Shown here: positions 9,409 through 18,491 of the stretch, piece by piece
Layout: every line of letters begins with the position of its first letter
Position numbering within the stretch: position 1 is the first letter of the stretch
DNA from: Methanococcoides methylutens
Lineage (GTDB): Archaea; Halobacteriota; Methanosarcinia; Methanosarcinales; Methanosarcinaceae
Reading direction: 5' to 3'
NCBI RefSeq assembly: GCF_000765475.1
Contig: NZ_JRHO01000014.1
Location: 217,574 to 281,573 of the forward strand
Length of the DNA: 64,000 nt
Made by a program: the position numbers and the translations under genes
Notes under the pieces: generated by a model
Database searches by the model: none
Told to the model about the DNA's origin: nothing
What the model saw: the letters and a program-made list of their open reading frames with translations, nothing else

Positions 9409-9620
9409 AAGTGGATGTAACACCTTACACCCCTCTCTTTTTCTTTTTTCCCAATATTAAAGACATAGTTCTCTAAAAAGAACTCTATTTCTCGAAACCA
9501 TAAAGAAAAGAACAGTTGTTCTACATTCTATAGCTGGTTCCAGGCAACCAAATCAAGCCAACAGATTTCCATAACCACAACGCTTAATAATGAAAAACAC
9601 TACTATTGGCTAACCACGTT

Positions 9621-9708
9621 GCGAGGGTTGCCCAGCCAGGCCAAAGGCGCTAGGTTCAGAGCCTAGTCTCGTAGGAGTACAAGGGTTCGAATCCCTTCTC
9701 TCGCACCA
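9621..9708 (+). tRNA. tRNA-Leu (anticodon CAG)
   Basis: 88 bases with encoded CCA. Acceptor GCGAGGG pairs with CTCTCGC (one G-U). The anticodon stem CTAGG/CCTAG encloses the loop TTCAGAG with anticodon CAG. A long variable arm (about TCTCGTAGGAGTA) fits a class II tRNA, and the T arm is AAGGGTTCGAATCCCTT. Discriminator A is usual for Leu. Confidence 0.93.
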
Positions 9709-9873
9709 ATTCTTTTAAGCTGTTTTATTGGCAATAGTATATTTGCCAGATGTTTTACCTATCCAAAAGATCTTTCTGCGTTTTTAGAACAATCCGATAA
9801 AAAAAGATATAAAAGTTGATGCTCTAAAAATAGTTATTAGAACATTGAATTGTTTTGATTTGGAAGGTTACAA

Positions 9874-10464
9874 ATGAAGCTAGAGTGGAGTAAGGATAAC
9901 ATCGTTTTTAGCTATTGTACAGAAGCAGACCTAAAAGAGATAGCAGAAATGCTTTCTAAGGAAAGTGTTTGCAAGTACATGTTCTTCGGACCAACTACAG
10001 AAGAAGATACAATTGCCTATTTTTCACCACTTATCAGCTCAATAGAGGGATCCTTAAAAGAAGATAAGATACCGCACATCAATGTATTCACGATCAGGGA
10101 AAAGGACACGGGTAAATTTATAGGCCAATGTGCCTTGTTCCCGATAGAGTTCACCAATGGGAATTACCTCATTGGATACCAGATCGATGATAGCCAATGG
10201 AGAAAGGGATATGGAAGTGCTGCCTGTGAGTTCCTTGTATATTATGCATTCAATGTACTTGATGCATTCAGGATCACAGGTGATTGTACAGAAGGTAATG
10301 TGGCCTCTGAAAAAACAATGAGAAGATCAGGTTTCCAGTCGGAAGGAAGACAAAGAAAATACTGGTCACATAACGGCAAATGGCATGACAGGCTTCTTTT
10401 CGCTTTATTGAAAAAAGATATTTCCAAAGAGAGAATGGAAGCATTGAAAACCACATACCAATGA
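9874..10464 (+). CDS. GNAT-family acetyltransferase (RimJ/RimL type)
   Basis: 196 residues. GNAT fold of the ribosomal-protein N-acetyltransferase type: GQCALFPIEF (strand region), YQIDDSQWRKGYGSAACEFL (acetyl-CoA-binding R/Q-x-x-G-x-G/A loop appears as RKGYGSA), then NVASEKTMRRSGFQSEG and a final KWHDRLLFAL. The substrate is not deducible. Start supported by GGAAGGT a few bases upstream. Stands alone downstream of tRNA-Leu. Confidence 0.85.
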   Translation: MKLEWSKDNIVFSYCTEADLKEIAEMLSKESVCKYMFFGPTTEEDTIAYFSPLISSIEGSLKEDKIPHINVFTIREKDTGKFIGQCALFPIEFTNGNYLIGYQIDDSQWRKGYGSAACEFLVYYAFNVLDAFRITGDCTEGNVASEKTMRRSGFQSEGRQRKYWSHNGKWHDRLLFALLKKDISKERMEALKTTYQ

Positions 10465-10627
10465 TAGTGAGTAACACGGAATCAAAAGTATCCCAAGATC
10501 AAGCTGAGCCAAAGACAATATTTCAGGGATATCCGACACCAGCAAAAAACATATATTACTTGCAGTAATTAATTAGAATAGATATATATATTATTGAGAA
10601 TGCTTTGTAGTTACAGGTGATGATACA

Positions 10628-10807
10628 ATGAGTCGTATAACTGGACTAAATCCCCCTTCGTTTACGGTTGTCCCAAAAAAGTTTGCAGACAGAGTATTTA
10701 ATGCTATTTTTGTTAGTGGGGAACATTCCATGTCCAAGGGTCTCTACAATTGCTCGGGCGGTTCCTCTAGATCTTCAGTTGCAGAGAACATAGTTGATGG
10801 AAATTAA
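10628..10807 (+). CDS. Small hypothetical protein
   Basis: 59-residue open frame starting at ATG 10628, preceded by AGGTGATGATACA (a good ribosome site) and a TATATATA element about 40 bases further up (10578-10590). The product has a Ser-rich C-terminus and no recognised domain. The next gene starts inside its last codons. A short gene is plausible from promoter, ribosome site and overlap, but there is no homology support. Confidence 0.5.
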   Translation: MSRITGLNPPSFTVVPKKFADRVFNAIFVSGEHSMSKGLYNCSGGSSRSSVAENIVDGN

Positions 10808-11099
10808 GGAATACAAAACCCACCATCGAAATAATACCCAAAAGGATCAACATGCTACATTATTTCTTCTTCAATGGTCTGAAATAATGAGAGCCTTCCT
10901 TGAGTTCACCAGTTTCATTATCAATGAACGGCTGAGAAGAAGCCTTTCAGAAAATCGCATGATAGAGCGAGATCTTCTCCTTTACAGCTATTGCCTGCTC
11001 GCGTGGAATGATTATAAAAATACTCTCGATGAAGCCGTTGCTCCATCTGTGTACCTTTTCACCAGTCCCAATACACCGAATATGCATATGGTTATATAA
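10797..11099 (+). CDS. Hypothetical protein
   Basis: 100 residues, start ATG 10797 overlapping the previous gene by 11 bases. A central helical stretch is rich in Arg and Leu (RAFLEFTSFIINERLRRSL, then MIERDLLLYSYCLLAW). No recognised family. Its place between the 59-residue gene and the J-domain gene suggests a small accessory operon. Could also be a decayed fragment. Confidence 0.45.
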   Translation: MEIKEYKTHHRNNTQKDQHATLFLLQWSEIMRAFLEFTSFIINERLRRSLSENRMIERDLLLYSYCLLAWNDYKNTLDEAVAPSVYLFTSPNTPNMHMVI

Positions 11100-11148
11100 A
11101 GGTGGATAGTACTAGTGAATTCTTCAAAAACGAAAATGAGTGAATTAA

Positions 11149-11682
11149 ATGGTAAAAATAAAAGGACACGAGATCGATCCCATCATAATAAAGAGTGCTG
11201 GCAATCGAAGAGCTATGCAATTTAAGAATAATATTATTACTGTATTAAGAAAGATCGGCATTAACGAAAATGATATTGATATTCCTCTCGAACGTCTCGC
11301 GATGAAAAAAGCTAAAGCTTCTGCAACCTGGTATCTATCAGACCATCGGATGCATTACAGTCATAACCTGCAAAATAAATATGTCGAAAATCTTCATATC
11401 CTATCCAGGGTCATTGAGATCGAAATCGATAGAGTCCTTTCTGAAGAAAAAACACTATCGGATTTTATATTAGAGTTTAAAGAAGATTCTGATGTTTATA
11501 ATAAGCGAGCAGAGGCACGAGAATTTTTTGATTGTGACCATGATGAGACCGATTTTGAGATCATTAATAAAAAATACAAATTGATGGCAAAAGAATTGCA
11601 CCCGGATATGCCAACTGGGGACACTGAAAAATTCAAGAAGCTAAATATTGCACACAAGATACTGAAGAGAGAATTGACATAA
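11149..11682 (+). CDS. Protein with C-terminal J domain
   Basis: 177 residues. The last ~45 residues read as a DnaJ J-domain: helix II with KKYKLMAKELHPD, the diagnostic HPD tripeptide, then a loop and helix III (EKFKKLNIAHKILKREL). The first 130 residues are unrecognised, helical and charged. A C-terminal J domain without Gly/Phe or zinc-finger regions indicates a specialised co-chaperone that would stimulate DnaK on a target bound by the N-terminal part. Inference beyond the J domain is open. Confidence 0.65.
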   Translation: MVKIKGHEIDPIIIKSAGNRRAMQFKNNIITVLRKIGINENDIDIPLERLAMKKAKASATWYLSDHRMHYSHNLQNKYVENLHILSRVIEIEIDRVLSEEKTLSDFILEFKEDSDVYNKRAEAREFFDCDHDETDFEIINKKYKLMAKELHPDMPTGDTEKFKKLNIAHKILKRELT

Positions 11683-11818
11683 GATCTCTTCAACTTCAAA
11701 TTATTAAAAAATATTTTAATTTTCATTGTTTAATTATGCGACTACCTCCAATCTTGTCATTTCAACGAGTATAAGTAGATCAATACTTTTCTTTCTCAAA
11801 AACTCGGCCTTGATATCT

Positions 11819-12070
11819 TCCAATAATTATATATTAAATCACACACCTTTTTTTAGCGGGGAAATGCAATTCGGGGTATTGCAGATTTTCTGGATCAATA
11901 CAGATTGAAGTTCGTCTTTGTGCTGAAATTCATACTGAGACCTATGCTGAAATGTTGACGAATGGACATGATACAGAAAATCGCAATCTATCAGAAAGGT
12001 AATGGCCAGGACATTTGCTATTACCAGCCTATTGCACCCTACAAGCAAACTGAACAAGCAGCTTCAATAA
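11819..12070. repeat. ~250-bp dispersed repeat, copy 1
   Basis: Aligns along its whole length, with substitutions and small gaps, with 21574-21813 in the same orientation. Shared blocks include CCAATAA followed by TATATATTAAAT, a GGGGAAATGCAATT block, AGATTTTCTGGAT, CTATGCTGAAAT, TGTTGCACCC/ATTGCACCC and GCTTCAATAA. Neither strand has an intact common frame, so it looks like a non-coding repeat or the decayed end of a mobile element. Each copy ends about 50 bases before a small gene. Other sequence in 11683-12122 shows nothing else I can name. Confidence 0.7.
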
Positions 12071-12122
12071 GGTACTAATCAAGATCTGAATATTTCATAA
12101 ATAACAATGGGAGTGAAAATAA

Positions 12123-12464
12123 ATGGACAAGATGAAGAAAATGGGTCTATTAGGGGCAACAGCTTTGATCGGTGCAGGACTGGCAGCACTATCAGAAGAG
12201 AAGATCAAGGAATTAGTCAAGGACAAGATCGAAGAAGGCACAATGAGCAAAGAAGAAGGAAAGATGCTCGTTGAAGACCTTGTGAGTGAAACAAAAAAGC
12301 AGAAGCTTAATCTGGAAAAGAACATCATTGAAAAGCTACACTGTACGATCAAGATGGCTGATCAGGAACTGGAAAGCCTTTCAGATAAGATCGATGAAAT
12401 GAAGATCCAGGAACTTGAAGCTGAACTTGACAAGATGAAAAGTATGAGGAAGGCTAAAAATTAA
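12123..12464 (+). CDS. Phasin-like small coiled-coil protein
   Basis: 113 residues. A short hydrophobic N-terminal segment (GLLGATALIGAGLAAL) is followed by a long amphipathic helical region with KIKELVKDKIEEGTMSKEE. This resembles the archaeal and bacterial phasin/PhaF-like family in which a G-x-hydrophobic helix precedes an (E/K)-rich coiled coil. Function is not clear: granule or membrane surface association is inferred from the family only. GGGAGTGA precedes the start. Confidence 0.6.
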   Translation: MDKMKKMGLLGATALIGAGLAALSEEKIKELVKDKIEEGTMSKEEGKMLVEDLVSETKKQKLNLEKNIIEKLHCTIKMADQELESLSDKIDEMKIQELEAELDKMKSMRKAKN

Positions 12465-12598
12465 ATAATCAGGTCACTGATAGTTGATCGGCATGAAAGC
12501 CACTTACTCTTTCTTTTTTTACTTGATCCCTATTTAGCATTGATATTGTTCGTATCATACTACTAATTCGATCTATTTCGGAAAATCGGAGGAATATC

Positions 12599-13174
12599 AT
12601 GAAAGTTGTAGCATTCAACGGAAGTCCCAGAAAAGAAGGAAACACATCACACCTTGTCGGACATGTACTGGAAGAACTTGAGAAGGAAGGAATTGAAACT
12701 GAGATGGTACAGATTGGTGGTAATGCTGTTCGTGGCTGTACCGCCTGCATGAAATGTTTTGATAAAAAGGACAAGCGTTGTGTCATTGAGAATGACATTG
12801 TCAATGAGTGTATTGAAAAGATGATCGAAGCCGATGGTATAATAATTGCAACTCCTACATATTTTGCAGACCTGAGTGCAGAAACAAAAGCACTGATCGA
12901 AAGAGCCGGATTTGTTGGTAAAGCAAACGGAGAGCTTTTCAAACGTAAGGTCGGAGCAGCGGTCGTGGCTGTGAGAAGAGCAGGCGCACTCCATGCTTTT
13001 GATTCTATCAACCATTTCTTCACGATATCTGAAATGATAATCCCGGGTTCGAGCTACTGGAATGTAGGAATAGGCCTCACGCCAGGAGATGTGGAGTCAG
13101 ACGGAGAAGGAGTTCAGACCATGGAAACTCTTGGTAAGAACATGGCATGGCTAATGGAAAAGATAAGAGATTGA
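12599..13174 (+). CDS. isf: Iron-sulfur flavoprotein (ISF family)
   Basis: 191-residue FMN-binding flavodoxin-fold protein. The phosphate-binding [12 protein letters not shown] at residues 5-16 is typical. The compact cysteine motif C-x2-C-x2-C-x7-C (CTACMKC then ...KRC) carries the [4Fe-4S] cluster, the hallmark of methanogen ISF, which takes electrons from ferredoxin and can reduce oxygen or peroxide. Length equals that of characterised ISF. Excellent ribosome site GGAGGAATATC before ATG. Followed by a GTCTG/CAGAC terminator. Confidence 0.88.
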   Translation: MKVVAFNGSPRKEGNTSHLVGHVLEELEKEGIETEMVQIGGNAVRGCTACMKCFDKKDKRCVIENDIVNECIEKMIEADGIIIATPTYFADLSAETKALIERAGFVGKANGELFKRKVGAAVVAVRRAGALHAFDSINHFFTISEMIIPGSSYWNVGIGLTPGDVESDGEGVQTMETLGKNMAWLMEKIRD

Positions 13175-13176
13175 AA

Positions 13177-13203
13177 GTCTGCAAAACAGACATTCTTTTT
13201 ACG
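13177..13203 (+). terminator. Terminator after ISF gene
   Basis: GTCTG (13177-13181) and CAGAC (13187-13191) form a stem, followed by TTCTTTTT. Confidence 0.55.
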
Positions 13204-13348
13204 GTACCATAGGGAATGTTTCCCCATCGTCTTTTTTAAGTAATATATTGAAATTTATACATACAGTCATCATGCTTATATGTTTTTAAATATATAAAAT
13301 GAGTAGCATATATAATTTTGACAGGGAATAAAGCAGGAGGAAAATATC

Positions 13349-15061
13349 ATGGGATGGTTTGATGTCGTTGCGGGTGTTTGTACAGGCGGTTTATACACTC
13401 TCGGAAAAGCTGCTTACCAGGCAGGTAATGCTGCAGAGTCTGCCGGAGATGCAGCAGAACAAGCAGGACTGGCGATCGCAGTCATTGGTTCAACAATTGA
13501 AGCTGTGGGAGAACAGCTGGAATCAACACTTAAAGAAGCAGAAGAGCTGCTGACAATAAAAAGAATGACCCCAAGGGATGAAGATGATCTCTGGGATGAA
13601 GAAAAGGACAGGCTGAGTGCACTTCGACAGGAAGAGACACGTCTTGTGAACAAGCTTACCGAAATGGGAGTCGAAGACACAAACGATTTCAGCTTTGATT
13701 TCTGGGACATGATCAGTGATATGCAGAATGTCATTAAGAAGTTCCAGATAATGGCAAGGCTTGCAACTGTCAGGAAAGAGATCCATGACATATTCTATCA
13801 GGAACCGGGCGTCCTTGCCAACAGTATTTATAATGCCAAAGAAGCACTTGAGCGCTTCAATACCATTGAACAGCCAATGATCGAGGACATACTGGATTCC
13901 CTTGATGACAACTTGGAGGTCAGCGAGGAAGTACTTCAGGAAGTCAAAAAACTTTTTATTACGAAAAAGAAGGTTCCGGTTGCTATCACAGAACTCAGCC
14001 CCAGCATACAGGCCCATCTGGAAATGCTCCAGAAGGACAAGCAGTATTATCAAGGCCTGATCGCCAGAAAGGACACGGTCACTGCCCAGCTTTCAAATGT
14101 CATCGAGCAGTTCCCGGAGAAGAAGTTCGATATAAACATGGGGTCCATTGGTATCGCCGGAGCAAACATCCATGCAGGAGATATTGTACATGAAGGGACT
14201 CATGTAGGAAACCTCGGAGACATAGTAGCAGAAAAGCCATACAAGGATGATATTGTCAGGGAAGAAGATCGAACCGATATTAGAAATGCAGCTACGGATA
14301 TCAGGCACGAAAGAATAACTGATGAGGATCTCATCGAAAAGGAAGAACCACACCGAGCCGATATCGAAAGAACAGGTACAGCGATCAGACATGAAAGGAT
14401 AACTGACAATCATTTCATCAAGAGAGCAGAGAGAACCTCCGGAACGGATATTGACAGGGAAATTTCAAGAGACATGGCCGTAGAAGAACGTGAAATGCGT
14501 TCAGCAGCAGCCACTTACACTCCCGAGGCAGCAAAAGCCAGCATGGAGAACATGCATAAATTCAACATGGCTGTTGCGAAATCTCCTAAATACTCAATGC
14601 TCACAATGCAGCCACATGGTGCGAAAATATCTGCATCCCTTAGCACAAAATTCGATGGATACCAGAGAAACTACGACCTGCTCAAAGCCCAGAAGACCTT
14701 CTACTACAGACAGTCCCTGAAGCTCGAAAGGAAGTACGAACTCCTATCAAATAAGTGGGTGGAAGAGCCCGGAATAATCCCGAAGACGCTGGACGAACTT
14801 CACGGAGTGCTGGAAAATGTCAGGACAGAAGAGCAACCACGCATAGACCAGCTCCTTGACAACCTGAACGCGAACCTGACAGAGTCCCAGGAGACCCTTT
14901 CAAAAGCGAATGACACAATGGATTCCGTCCAGAATGCTCTGTCCTTCCTGAACATGGATACCGGAAAGATCAAGATGGGTGTCATGGTCATTGGCGGACT
15001 GGTCGTGCTCAACCTTTTAGTTGGACTGATAGTGCTGATCCGCATGGCACTTGGGTTCTAA
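13349..15061 (+). CDS. Large coiled-coil protein with C-terminal membrane anchor
   Basis: 570 residues, no recognised family. An Ala/Gly-rich start (residues ~1-50) has semi-hydrophobic character. Long charged helices follow, and the end is one transmembrane segment (about 540-567). Two regions are clearly duplicated: QEPGVLANSIYN... at about 150-200 matches EEPGIIPKTLDE... at about 472-521, with shared EQP-x-I-(E/D)-x-(I/L)-LD. Between them lies a charged section with a tandem motif (IRHERITD twice, 23-26 residues apart). GGAGGAAAATATC precedes the ATG. Monocistronic, with a hairpin after it. Could be a cell-surface or membrane-remodelling protein; no function is assigned. Confidence 0.75.
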   Translation: MGWFDVVAGVCTGGLYTLGKAAYQAGNAAESAGDAAEQAGLAIAVIGSTIEAVGEQLESTLKEAEELLTIKRMTPRDEDDLWDEEKDRLSALRQEETRLVNKLTEMGVEDTNDFSFDFWDMISDMQNVIKKFQIMARLATVRKEIHDIFYQEPGVLANSIYNAKEALERFNTIEQPMIEDILDSLDDNLEVSEEVLQEVKKLFITKKKVPVAITELSPSIQAHLEMLQKDKQYYQGLIARKDTVTAQLSNVIEQFPEKKFDINMGSIGIAGANIHAGDIVHEGTHVGNLGDIVAEKPYKDDIVREEDRTDIRNAATDIRHERITDEDLIEKEEPHRADIERTGTAIRHERITDNHFIKRAERTSGTDIDREISRDMAVEEREMRSAAATYTPEAAKASMENMHKFNMAVAKSPKYSMLTMQPHGAKISASLSTKFDGYQRNYDLLKAQKTFYYRQSLKLERKYELLSNKWVEEPGIIPKTLDELHGVLENVRTEEQPRIDQLLDNLNANLTESQETLSKANDTMDSVQNALSFLNMDTGKIKMGVMVIGGLVVLNLLVGLIVLIRMALGF

Positions 15062-15080
15062 GACTTTTTGTGGATTTATG

Positions 15081-15107
15081 GCGGGTGGTTTTTAGCCATC
15101 CGCTTTT
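15081..15107. terminator. Bidirectional terminator
   Basis: GCGGGTGG (15081-15088) pairs with CCATCCGC (15096-15103), one G-U, loop 7 nt, followed by TTTT on the plus strand. It lies between convergent genes and overlaps the last codons of the minus-strand Fe-S gene. Confidence 0.55.
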
Positions 15108-15829
15108 CCATAAGGACACACGAGGTTGCAGATGGTGCATGATACAAAACCAAAATTGGAGATCTGTTGAAAGTGTTTTGCCCACTTATCTTCGAGATCC
15201 TTGTCAAATTTATGCGCCACCACGCACTTATCGCGGATCACCTTCTCACCGGGAGCTACCCCCTGAGAAGGACCTGGAATTATAGCCTGATATGGACAAC
15301 TTTTGACACATATTGACCTTTCCTGACAGCGTGGTTGCTCTGCACAAAGATCATGAGCATATGGCTCATCCGGCTCGAGTTCTGCATCGGTCAATACTGC
15401 TATCCATCGAACTCTTGGACCATACTCAGAAGTTATTACCTGAGTATTGTGTCCGATAAAACCTAATCCTGCAAGATGTGCTGCTACCTTTATGTGTACA
15501 TCATGGCTTGGTGTGGCATTATAGCCCATATCTTTAAGCCAGGATACGAGCCTCCAGGCACGAGCTTCGGTTACTTCATAATAAAGGATATGACATTCAG
15601 TATTTTCAGCCGATGATGACCCAGTATTCTATATAGCAGTATTCATTCCGTTATCACTTATAGCCATACCCAGAACAAACAGGGACCTTGCATCCGACAT
15701 GACCTCAGATGGTCGCATAAGTCCGCGACCGGATGGAAATTCAACTTTTTCCAGCTTATTGATATCTGAAACACCAAAGAGCTGGAACCCCTCGGATAAA
15801 GCCTTTTTTGAAATCGAGGGCTTGCCCAT
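15092..15829 (-). CDS. QueG-like double [4Fe-4S] reductase with in-frame TAG
   Basis: 245-codon frame, including TAG at codon 67 (15629-15631). Before the TAG the protein has the family start ...LFGVSDINKLEKVEFP and DARSLFVLGMAIS. After it come AAHLAGLGFIGHN, GPRVRWIAVLTDAELEPDEP and two cysteine clusters (CQERSICVKSCP; CTICNLVCPYG), as in epoxyqueuosine-reductase-like ferredoxin-domain proteins. Each half alone lacks part of the domain. Start ATG 15829 has AGAGGA four bases upstream. A paralogue without TAG lies at 26079-26882. Short 13-bp repeats overlap and precede the start. Either a UAG-decoding gene or a pseudogene; the otherwise clean frame favours the former. Confidence 0.7.
15629..15631 (-). 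other. In-frame TAG in the QueG-like gene
   Basis: TAG at codon 67, sitting in a segment variable between this protein and its paralogue. The frame is open for 178 more codons with both Fe-S clusters intact; the first downstream ATG (15529) has no ribosome site and would remove the N-terminal third. Confidence 0.6.
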
Positions 15830-15836
15830 AAAGTCC
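15817..15836. repeat. 20-bp inverted repeat, left copy
   Basis: AGGGCTTGCCCATAAAGTCC here is exactly the reverse complement of 18754-18773. This copy covers the start codon region of the QueG-like gene; the other lies in non-coding DNA about 2.9 kb away. The pair brackets the two exported-protein genes. Confidence 0.75.
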
Positions 15837-15891
15837 TCTTGACCACAAACTACGCAATTTGACCACAAAGTGCTACAGTTGACCATAAAGT
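15822..15891 (+). repeat. Array of 13-bp units, left (4 units)
   Basis: Units of the form TTGACCAYAAAGT start at 15822, 15839, 15859 and 15879; the last three are spaced exactly 20 bases. The first unit (TTGCCCATAAAGT) lies over the start codon of the QueG-like gene, so this looks like an operator array or a binding array just upstream of it. Confidence 0.65.
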
Positions 15892-16034
15892 CAAGTGGTA
15901 TTACCATCTATTATTATCGATTCCTGAAAAATGTATCAAATTTCAGCATTTGTAATTCACAGTTGTCATATTTGTCCGATGTATTGATATACTACCAACT
16001 AAAATATATTCCCAATGTTGAGGAGTTGTTATAG

Positions 16035-17468
16035 ATGCAAGTGAAATCACATCACATTTTTTACATTATAATGGCAATTGGTTTTTTAACTATGGTCACA
16101 GGTAGTGCTGCGGCAGATACGATTATTGTCGACGATAGTGGGACTGTAGATTATACTACCATACAGGCAGCCATCGACGCTGCAAATAATGGTGATACGA
16201 TCTTTGTTTATCCTGGGAAGTATTCAGAAAACGTTGATGTAAACAAAGAATTAGCAATAGTTGCGGAATCTGGAAATCCAGATGATACGGCTGTTCAAGC
16301 CGCAGACTCAAATGATTCTGTATTTCATGTGACTGCAAATAACGTAACAATCAGCGGATTTAACATAAAAGGTGCCAATAGCACTGAAAAAAACAGTCCT
16401 GCCTATGGAATATATCTTGATGGAGTTCCTGTATTTGTTCCCGTAAAGGATACTGAGGTCCAAGGTTGTATTATTACTAACAATCGATTGTTCAACAATA
16501 GCATAGGTGTCTTTTTGGAGGGATCCAGCAATAATGTACTGAGTAATAATACTGCGTCAGGCAACCGTATCGCCATCTTTTTGTCGAGTTCCAACAACAG
16601 CGAACTGAGTAATAATGCTGTACTGAACAATGAAGGAGGCATCCTTATGTATGGAGGCTCTAATAACACATTTAACAATAACAACATTTCGAACAACGGG
16701 ATTGCTATTGTTTTGCACTTTTATAGCAACGACAATACGTTTATCAATAACAGAGCTTCGGACAACGAACATGGTATCTACATTAGAGAAGCCTCAAATC
16801 TCACACTTATAAATAACACTGCAAACTTCAACAAACGTGACGGTATCTACCTTGATTCTTCTCATTACAACGTGCTGGAAGGCAACACAGCAAATTCAAA
16901 CGGTGAACATGGAATCTATCTTAATGATTTTTCCTGGGGCAATTATCTGGGAAACAACACTGCTTCGAATAATGAGCACGGAATCCTGTTGTATTATTAC
17001 AGCGACCATAACTCATTGATCAATAATACTGCAAATTCGAACGAACAATATGGTATCTATCTGAATGAAATCAGTAACAACAGTATCGAGGGAAACACTG
17101 CAAACTCGAACAAAGTGCATGGGATATACCTTAAGTCTTCCACCTTCAATACGATCATTGATAATACTGCAAACTTGAACGGTTATCACGGTATCAATCT
17201 TAATCAATCCAATAATAAAAGAGTGAATACCGATGTCATAACACATGATTTCAAATATTGCAAGTTCCTTGAAGATTCCAGCAATAACAATACCGTGAGT
17301 GGAAATCATCTATTCGACAATGGCAAAGGTCTCGTTGCAAATGTTTCTGAAAATAACATCGGTATCAACTACATCAACGACAGGGGAATTGCTGAGATGC
17401 CTTTCATCGGTTCCGTGCTGACATTGATTATGGTGGGAATCGCATTCATGATTATGAGAAGAGAATAA
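16035..17468 (+). CDS. Exported parallel beta-helix protein (NosD-like)
   Basis: 477 residues. Signal peptide at the N-terminus (hydrophobic ~10-28, ending near GSAAAD). Then come many right-handed beta-helix repeats rich in Asn, of the form NTANSNxxHGIYL, matching the NosD/carbohydrate-binding PbH1 family. A C-terminal hydrophobic segment ends in Arg-Arg-Glu (EMPFIGSVLTL...MRRE), which resembles archaeal PEF-CTERM-type sorting tails. Likely an S-layer-associated surface protein. GAGGAGTTG precedes the ATG. Followed by a second exported-protein gene; both lie between the 13-bp repeat arrays. Confidence 0.8.
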   Translation: MQVKSHHIFYIIMAIGFLTMVTGSAAADTIIVDDSGTVDYTTIQAAIDAANNGDTIFVYPGKYSENVDVNKELAIVAESGNPDDTAVQAADSNDSVFHVTANNVTISGFNIKGANSTEKNSPAYGIYLDGVPVFVPVKDTEVQGCIITNNRLFNNSIGVFLEGSSNNVLSNNTASGNRIAIFLSSSNNSELSNNAVLNNEGGILMYGGSNNTFNNNNISNNGIAIVLHFYSNDNTFINNRASDNEHGIYIREASNLTLINNTANFNKRDGIYLDSSHYNVLEGNTANSNGEHGIYLNDFSWGNYLGNNTASNNEHGILLYYYSDHNSLINNTANSNEQYGIYLNEISNNSIEGNTANSNKVHGIYLKSSTFNTIIDNTANLNGYHGINLNQSNNKRVNTDVITHDFKYCKFLEDSSNNNTVSGNHLFDNGKGLVANVSENNIGINYINDRGIAEMPFIGSVLTLIMVGIAFMIMRRE

Positions 17469-17510
17469 GATGCAACAGACTTGATAAAGAGACTGTTGAG
17501 AGTATGGGAA

Positions 17511-18491
17511 ATGCTTAATTTGAAAACTATTAGGAAATTTGGTATAATCTTGTTGATTCTTGCATCTTTAGTGACTGCAGGATACATATTCGGAGATCAT
17601 TTTACGAAAACAACCGAAATTCCAGATGAGAACAGAATATTTGAGAAAATCGATTATGACATAAGAACAATTGATAGATTCTCCTGGTTATTGAATGATT
17701 ATGAAATTGTAGTTACCAATCCTGAAAAATTTAAGACATCTGCTGCCAATGGTACCGTGGAATTAAGATTGCTGGATGAAGATGTTGAAGTGGAGCTCCA
17801 GGAAACGATTACGTCCACTAATCCAGATATATCTTCACGTATCAAGACTTACAAAGGAAAAGTTATTGGAAGCTCAGACAGCTCTGCCCTATTAACAGTA
17901 GCAGATGATGTTATATTAGGCAAAATCGATACTGGATCTAAATCTTATTACATAGAGCAAACCAATAAAAAATATGATGGAAAAGTTGTCCATGTCATCT
18001 ATAGTTCGGGTTCACTCAGAGCACCATTGCTTGGTTATGCGGTTACTTGTTTTGAAAGAACTATGAGTAAATTCATACCAAAAAACCAAAAGGGAGAATT
18101 GAATTTCACAGTCATTCCTGAAAAGACAATCGTTCTAAAGAACGAAACATTTGATATTCACTTAACATTGACAAACATTGGAGAAAATACTATCAATGTC
18201 TGGAATATGGAAGAACAAGTGAGTTATGATATTCATTTCTATGATTCAAACAATAATGAAGTCTGGTATGAGTGCGGGGTAATTTCAAGGGTTAGGTTAA
18301 CAAATGAAGCTCTCGTAGAACTTCGACCAGCTCAATCCATCAATGATACGAGAAGCTCAAAATGCTGGAATTTGACAGAGGGAGAATACACACTTAATGC
18401 AGTGTACCATACTTCTATGGGCGAATCCATCACTGAGCCTTACTGGGTAGGAGAAGTGCAATCCAATAATGTAACGATAATTGTAGAATAA
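17511..18491 (+). CDS. Membrane-anchored surface protein
   Basis: 326 residues from ATG 17511 (a TTG at 17481 is an alternative). One N-terminal transmembrane segment (~10-26) is followed by an extracellular domain. Residues ~75-175 resemble the propeptide-like beta domain of reprolysin-type secreted proteins (GKVIGSSDSSALLTV, YYIEQ). The C-terminal ~130 residues look like an Ig-like/BsuPI-type domain (FDIHLTLTNIGENTINVW). No protease motif is present, so it is probably a surface protein of unknown role, co-transcribed with the preceding beta-helix protein. Confidence 0.6.
   Translation: MLNLKTIRKFGIILLILASLVTAGYIFGDHFTKTTEIPDENRIFEKIDYDIRTIDRFSWLLNDYEIVVTNPEKFKTSAANGTVELRLLDEDVEVELQETITSTNPDISSRIKTYKGKVIGSSDSSALLTVADDVILGKIDTGSKSYYIEQTNKKYDGKVVHVIYSSGSLRAPLLGYAVTCFERTMSKFIPKNQKGELNFTVIPEKTIVLKNETFDIHLTLTNIGENTINVWNMEEQVSYDIHFYDSNNNEVWYECGVISRVRLTNEALVELRPAQSINDTRSSKCWNLTEGEYTLNAVYHTSMGESITEPYWVGEVQSNNVTIIVE

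Noticed and set aside
11839-12057. Minus-strand protein in repeat copy 1 (and the similar one at 21607-21810)
   Set aside because: The two share some residues because the DNA repeats are related, but lengths and frames differ, no ribosome sites precede them and no family fits.
15822-15891. CRISPR-like array
   Set aside because: Units are 13 bp with gaps of only 4-7 bp and no leader or cas genes, so it is not a CRISPR array.
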